From NCBI GenBank assembly GCA_964624165.1, contig CAZUWG010000001.1:1-64000 (forward strand): a DNA stretch of 64,000 nt. The letters are read 5' to 3'. Below, piece after piece: positions 60,193 to 64,000 of this stretch. The DNA is from OLB19 sp964624165 (GTDB taxonomy: Bacteria > Patescibacteriota > Minisyncoccia > Phycocordibacterales > UBA918). Made by a program: the position numbers and the translations under genes. The notes below the pieces were generated by a model. It made no database searches and had not been told where the DNA came from. It saw nothing but the letters and a program-made list of their open reading frames with translations. Positions within the stretch are counted from its first letter, which is position 1. Every line of letters starts with the position of its first letter.

Positions 60193-60363
60193 GCCCGCGC
60201 AAAATCCAAAACAACGTTTGAATTTTGCGCGGGCGATCTAGCCGCGGTTCCACCGCGCTTCCAGGATAATCCTGGCACTTGATTGTACAGATTAGAAGGT
60301 GGTTGCCTTGGGCGCGAGATTCGCTAGCGCCCTGACGGTTGGTAGCCATCACAATCTCTGCGT
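60193..60363 (-). promoter_or_regulatory. T-box riboswitch of thrS
   Basis: On the minus strand the leader holds the T-box core GGTGGAACCGCGG (revcomp of 60242-60254), whose TGGA bulge pairs with a tRNA ending UCCA. It is followed by a terminator hairpin (60193-60234, GCCCGCGC arms, one mismatch) and a T-rich tail (60181-60192). Upstream is a Stem I-like region with a candidate specifier ACC (Thr codon, 60341-60343). Uncharged tRNA-Thr would stabilise the antiterminator and let thrS be transcribed. Confidence 0.85.
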
Positions 60364-60369
60364 CTTTCT

Positions 60370-60397
60370 ATCCTACCGCCAGAACCAAAAATGTCAA
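60370..60397 (-). promoter_or_regulatory. T-box leader promoter
   Basis: TTGACA (revcomp of 60392-60397), 16-nt spacer, TAGGAT (revcomp of 60370-60375), reading toward thrS. Confidence 0.65.
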
Positions 60398-60462
60398 AGG
60401 GTAATTATTTGAATACAAAACACTCCGTAAGGCAAGTGCAGTTATTGCGTCATAAAGAGTAT

Positions 60463-61650
60463 ATGAAACAACGCATTTTAGGAGGTCTTTTCGTGTGTGC
60501 GCTTTTAGGTGCGCCGGCGGTTACCAGCGCTTTTGAAGGTAGTGTGGCTGGTTGGGTGCCGTGGTTTAATGAATTACCTGGAGTAGTGAGTACACTCAAA
60601 AACATCAATACGCTTGATACAGTCTATCCATTTGCATACGAAATAAATACCGCCGGGACGATTGTTGATAAAATGCCAACCAAAATGGACGGTCAGCTTT
60701 GGCCAATCTTAACAGACGTCTATCAATCGCGCGGGATTGAAGTGATTCCGACTATCTCTTGGTTTGATGGTGTGAAGACTCATGAGATTTTAAGTGATGA
60801 TCGTAAACGCGATTCACATATTGAAGACATTGTGGATTTGGTTGAGGAAGGTGGTTACGACGGCATCAATATTGATTATGAACAAAAGCTCGCTAAGACC
60901 AGTCCCTACTTTTCAGAGTTTTTGGAAGCACTCAAAGATGAGCTTGGAGACGACCTTTTGCTGACCTGTGCGATTGAAGCGCGTACACCTCCTGAGTCGC
61001 GTTACCGCACCGTGCCAAAAAATATCGAATATGCAAACGACTACAAAGCCATCGGAGAGCATTGTGATCGTGTAGAGATTATGGCGTATGACCAACAAAG
61101 AGACGATATCAAGCTAAATGAAGCCCGAAGTGGTGTCCCATACATGCCTGTAGCTGATGAAGATTGGGTGGAGAAAGTTCTCAAGCTCACACTTGAAGAC
61201 ATTCCCGCTGAAAAGATAATGCTTGGGGTGCCCACGTATGGCCGCGCATGGGACGTGACGGTCGCACCAAACTGGTATAAAGACTACACGCGTGTAGCAA
61301 GCCTTAATGTGCCGCGCATTCAAGAGCTCTCAATAAAGTATAAGGCTCCGATTGGACGAGCTGCTGGTGGGGAAGCGGTGATGAGTTATTTTCCTGAAGG
61401 ATCGTTTTGGACCATTCTCAATCGACTGCAAACGCCAGCTGGCACACCACGTGGTTATGAAAATGCAGCTAAAGCTCTTCTAGTCGCTACCGCTCTCGGG
61501 CAAGAAGTGCCGGTGCGTTTTGTTGCTTATTCCGATGCGGTTGCAATAGAAGACAAGCTTTCTCTGGTAGAGAAGTATAAACTCAATGGCGTGGCAGTCT
61601 TCAAGATTGATGGCGAAGAAGATCAAGCATTGTGGCCGATGCTGCGATAA
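60463..61650 (+). CDS. Secreted GH18-family glycoside hydrolase-like protein
   Basis: A 395-aa protein with a signal peptide (MKQRILGGLFVCALLGAPAVTSA). The TIM-barrel GH18 signature is YDGINIDYE (DxxxDxE with the catalytic Glu), preceded by GIEVIPTISWF and followed by DRVEIMAYDQQ and IMLGVPTYGRAWD. GH18 enzymes of the YaaH/spore-lysin type cleave N-acetylglucosamine linkages, so peptidoglycan is a likely substrate. ATG 60463 begins the signal peptide; the frame is open from 60391. It is divergent from thrS. Confidence 0.88.
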   Translation: MKQRILGGLFVCALLGAPAVTSAFEGSVAGWVPWFNELPGVVSTLKNINTLDTVYPFAYEINTAGTIVDKMPTKMDGQLWPILTDVYQSRGIEVIPTISWFDGVKTHEILSDDRKRDSHIEDIVDLVEEGGYDGINIDYEQKLAKTSPYFSEFLEALKDELGDDLLLTCAIEARTPPESRYRTVPKNIEYANDYKAIGEHCDRVEIMAYDQQRDDIKLNEARSGVPYMPVADEDWVEKVLKLTLEDIPAEKIMLGVPTYGRAWDVTVAPNWYKDYTRVASLNVPRIQELSIKYKAPIGRAAGGEAVMSYFPEGSFWTILNRLQTPAGTPRGYENAAKALLVATALGQEVPVRFVAYSDAVAIEDKLSLVEKYKLNGVAVFKIDGEEDQALWPMLR

Positions 61651-61663
61651 TATCAAGCTAGTA

Positions 61664-61692
61664 AAAGCGGTCGACCGAAGGTCGACCGCTTT
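61664..61692. terminator. Bidirectional hairpin terminator
   Basis: AAAGCGGTCGACC (61664-61676), loop GAA, GGTCGACCGCTTT (61680-61692), between convergent GH18 and dnaE. Confidence 0.85.
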
Positions 61693-61696
61693 ACGT

Positions 61697-64000
61697 CTAG
61701 GTAAGTTGTGTTTTAGGTGTGTTGGCTGGTGCGGCAGTAAAGCCTTTCATTCTATCTACCAAAATGCTCGGTTCGTCGTTTCTTATATTGAGCTTGCCTT
61801 TCACAGCCACGCAGGTGCCGGGTGTAAGTAATTCTTTGCTGGCTTGGTACGTCTCAGGGAAGAGCACCATCTCGATGGCGTCGGTCTTTGACACGAGACG
61901 CACAAAGGCCATGCGGTCGCCTTTTTTGGTTAGGAGCTCACGCACACCGTCGACCATTCCAGCAGTGACGACCGGGATGCCGTTGCGGCCGTCTTCTTTG
62001 ATAAGCTTTAGATCGCCACGTTTTTTTAGCTCTGCTTCAAATGCATCCAGCGGGTGTCCAGACACATATACTCCCAAAAGATCACGTTCCCACAAAAGTT
62101 TTTCGGCCATGGTCGCGTCTGGTGCAGGTGCTAATATAAGGTCGTTGACACTACTCTCTACGCCTGCGAATAATGAATCTTGCCCCATCTCAACGCCGGT
62201 CACATGTTCTTTGTTATAAGAAAGGATGTTGTCAATATTGGCGAGAAGTTGGCCTCGTTCACCGAATTCATCCAGTGCCCCTACCATAATCAACGCTTCC
62301 ACTGACTTCTTATTTAAATTTCTATCGTGAATACGAGTCAGAAAATCAGTGAGACTTTTAAACGGCCCGTTTTTCTTACGGTCCGTGACAATCGTATCGG
62401 TAATACCAGCCCCAAAGTTTTTGATAGTAGTGAGTCCGAAACGGATAGTGTCGGTCCCGGGCACTACTGAAAAGTCAGCGAATGATTCATTGATATTGGG
62501 TGGTAAGACTTCAATCCCCATGCGGTCACACTCGTGAATAATTTCAGCAATTTTTTCGGTGTCGCCTGAGTCGGCAGTGAGGACGGCCGACATGTATTCC
62601 ACAGGATAATTTGCCTTCATATAGGCGGTCTGATAGGCAACCCGTCCGTAGCTGGCGGCGTGCGCTTTATTAAACCCATACGCCGCAAACGGCTCGATAA
62701 GCTTCCATAGCTCGTCGATTTTATTATCATCCATACCATGCTCCTTGAGCCCCTTTACTAGCTTGTCTTTTTCGGCGGCCATTACCTCTGGAATTTTTTT
62801 ACCCATCGCTTTACGGAGCTTGTCGGCATCGAGCCACGAATACCCTGCGAGCTCGATTGCAACTATCATCACGTCGTCTTGGTAAGTGATCACTCCAAAC
62901 GAGCGGTCAAGAATTTTCTCCATACGTGGATCAAGAAAATGAATCAGGGCTGGGTTGTGCTTACGCTCAATGTAGGTCGGGATCATCTCCATCGGCCCAG
63001 GGCGGTAGAGGGCTACCATCGCGTTGATGTCATGAATACTTGAAGGTTGGAGCTGCTTTAAAAAGGCAGTCATGCCGCCACCTGAGAGCTGGAAGACGCC
63101 CATTGTTTCGCCACGAGCCAACATTTCAAAGGTTTTTCTATCGTCAAGTGGAATATGCTCGATATCAATAGTAATGTCACGAATTTTTTTTACACGCTTT
63201 ATGGCATCGGCGAGAATTGAGAGGTTGGTGATGCCAAGAAAGTCAAACTTCAAAAGCCCGACCCCGTCTTCGCCGACTGAGTGCATTTCATACTGAGTAA
63301 TATATTTGCCGGTCTTTGAGTCGATCTGGATAGGCACGATTTCATTAAGTGGCACCGGAGAGATCACTACACCTGCCGCATGAACTCCAACGTGCCGAAC
63401 GCGGCCTTCGATTTTTTGTGCGAGGTCAATAACTTCCTTGCCCTCAGAGTCTTTTTCGTAGAGTTTTTTGAGTTCTGGTTCCATCTCAAGTGCTCGTGCA
63501 ATGGTCATCGCAAAGCCTTGGCTGCCCATGGGGATGAGTTTGGCAATTTTGTCGCCAACAGAGTAGGGATGACCAAGTACACGTGATACGTCGCGCACGG
63601 CCGCTCTAGCCATCATGGTACCGAAAGTGCCGATCTGGGCTACTTTATCCTCGCCGTATTTTTGTTTGGCGTACTCGATGATTTCGTCGCGTCGGTTGTC
63701 GGCGTAGTCCATATCGATATCTGGCGCTGATGGACGCTCTGGGTTTAGAAATCGCTCAAAGGGGAGTTTGTACTCAAGAGGATTTACATTGGTGATACCA
63801 AGGACGTAGGTGGCGAGAGAGCCCGCGACCGAGCCACGGATAGTAGTGAGGATGCCTCGGTCGCGGGCTTCTCGCAACAGATCACCCACCACCAAGAAAT
63901 ACTTGGCGTAGCCTTTCATTTTGATTACCTCAAGCTCAAACTCAAGGCGCGCTTTTAGCTCTGGATCTTTTGGATCTAGGCCGCGCCAGGCCACTCCTTC
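61697..64000 (-). CDS. dnaE: DNA polymerase III alpha subunit, 3' portion (partial)
   Basis: The reading frame is open at the window edge, so the N-terminal PHP domain and part of the palm lie outside. Seen: RGSVAGSLATYVLGI, the catalytic palm motif PDIDMDYADNRRDEII, the finger region (GVFQLSGGGMTAFLKQLQP, NAMVALYRPGPMEMIPTY), NKAHAASYGRVAYQTAYMKANYP, a helix-hairpin-helix region and a C-terminal OB-fold (GIPVVTAGMVDGV...DRMAFVRLVSKTDAIEMVLFPE). It is the replicative polymerase. An inverted repeat CCCGCGACCGAG/CTCGGTCGCGGG lies at about 63818-63868. Confidence 0.96.
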   Translation of the reverse strand, partial: EGVAWRGLDPKDPELKARLEFELEVIKMKGYAKYFLVVGDLLREARDRGILTTIRGSVAGSLATYVLGITNVNPLEYKLPFERFLNPERPSAPDIDMDYADNRRDEIIEYAKQKYGEDKVAQIGTFGTMMARAAVRDVSRVLGHPYSVGDKIAKLIPMGSQGFAMTIARALEMEPELKKLYEKDSEGKEVIDLAQKIEGRVRHVGVHAAGVVISPVPLNEIVPIQIDSKTGKYITQYEMHSVGEDGVGLLKFDFLGITNLSILADAIKRVKKIRDITIDIEHIPLDDRKTFEMLARGETMGVFQLSGGGMTAFLKQLQPSSIHDINAMVALYRPGPMEMIPTYIERKHNPALIHFLDPRMEKILDRSFGVITYQDDVMIVAIELAGYSWLDADKLRKAMGKKIPEVMAAEKDKLVKGLKEHGMDDNKIDELWKLIEPFAAYGFNKAHAASYGRVAYQTAYMKANYPVEYMSAVLTADSGDTEKIAEIIHECDRMGIEVLPPNINESFADFSVVPGTDTIRFGLTTIKNFGAGITDTIVTDRKKNGPFKSLTDFLTRIHDRNLNKKSVEALIMVGALDEFGERGQLLANIDNILSYNKEHVTGVEMGQDSLFAGVESSVNDLILAPAPDATMAEKLLWERDLLGVYVSGHPLDAFEAELKKRGDLKLIKEDGRNGIPVVTAGMVDGVRELLTKKGDRMAFVRLVSKTDAIEMVLFPETYQASKELLTPGTCVAVKGKLNIRNDEPSILVDRMKGFTAAPANTPKTQLT

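Noticed and set aside
60161..60352. Longer ThrS start adding 64 residues
   Set aside because: That stretch translates the T-box terminator and antiterminator and does not resemble a TGS domain.

Overview
The window looks like a chromosomal segment of a Candidatus Patescibacteria (CPR) bacterium, most likely Parcubacteria. The reasons are a divergent 16S rRNA 3' end that is not followed by a 23S gene, trimmed-down housekeeping proteins (ThrS without TGS domain, PheT without the OB-fold tRNA-binding insertion, Obg without C-terminal domain, short EF-Ts), many secreted or single-membrane-anchor proteins of CPR type, and the standard genetic code with TGA as stop. There is no prophage, IS element or CRISPR array. 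Three runs of N (10, 100 and 10 bases) mark scaffolding gaps.

Layout. 1-400: 16S 3' end and its terminator. 400-3500: small membrane proteins and an S9 peptidase. 3.5-7 kb: murD, a PgeF/YfiH-like gene and murC. 7-11 kb: a zinc-ribbon microprotein, rsmI, a DUF4015 glycosidase-like protein and an LDT-like/DD-carboxypeptidase fusion. 11-19 kb: a VirD4-like ATPase, a lamin-tail surface protein, a glycosyltransferase, an O-antigen-ligase-like protein and murB (broken by a gap). 19-26 kb: secA, an FMN reductase-like protein, a holin-4-like membrane protein, obg, gatB and an HTH membrane protein. 26-33.5 kb: a large S74/adhesin surface protein and a four-gene secreted/anchored cluster resembling Gram-positive WxL/DUF916 loci. 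33.5-38.7 kb: gap, rpiB, rpe, split transketolase and a PfkB kinase. 38.7-44.5 kb: rplY, a lytic transglycosylase, rpmE, prfA, rpsB, tsf and tRNA-Thr. 44.5-52.3 kb: a GT2 synthase, a PEGA-like protein, pheS, pheT and gyrB. 52.3-58.4 kb: a sortase locus with a sorting-signal substrate and a probable -1 frameshift extension. 58.4-64 kb: thrS under a T-box riboswitch, a GH18 protein and the 3' part of dnaE.

How the parts fit. Most of the segment serves the cell envelope (peptidoglycan precursors, wall hydrolases, glycosyl transfer, Sec export, sortase, surface adhesins); the rest is translation and a compact glycolysis/pentose-phosphate module.

Most unusual signals: (1) the 16S 3' tail carries no CCTCC anti-Shine-Dalgarno, and about fifteen transcription-unit heads have a -10 box ending only 5-9 nt before the start codon, so transcripts look leaderless; (2) four solitary genes break that rule with strong GGAGG/GAGGAG sites; (3) thrS is preceded by a T-box whose UGGA bulge matches the U discriminator of the tRNA-Thr in the window; (4) an A7 slippery site plus hairpin may join a sortase substrate to a conserved-looking C-terminal domain; (5) two adjacent perfect 20-bp hairpins precede a secreted-protein gene; (6) perfect inverted repeats lie inside several coding regions.
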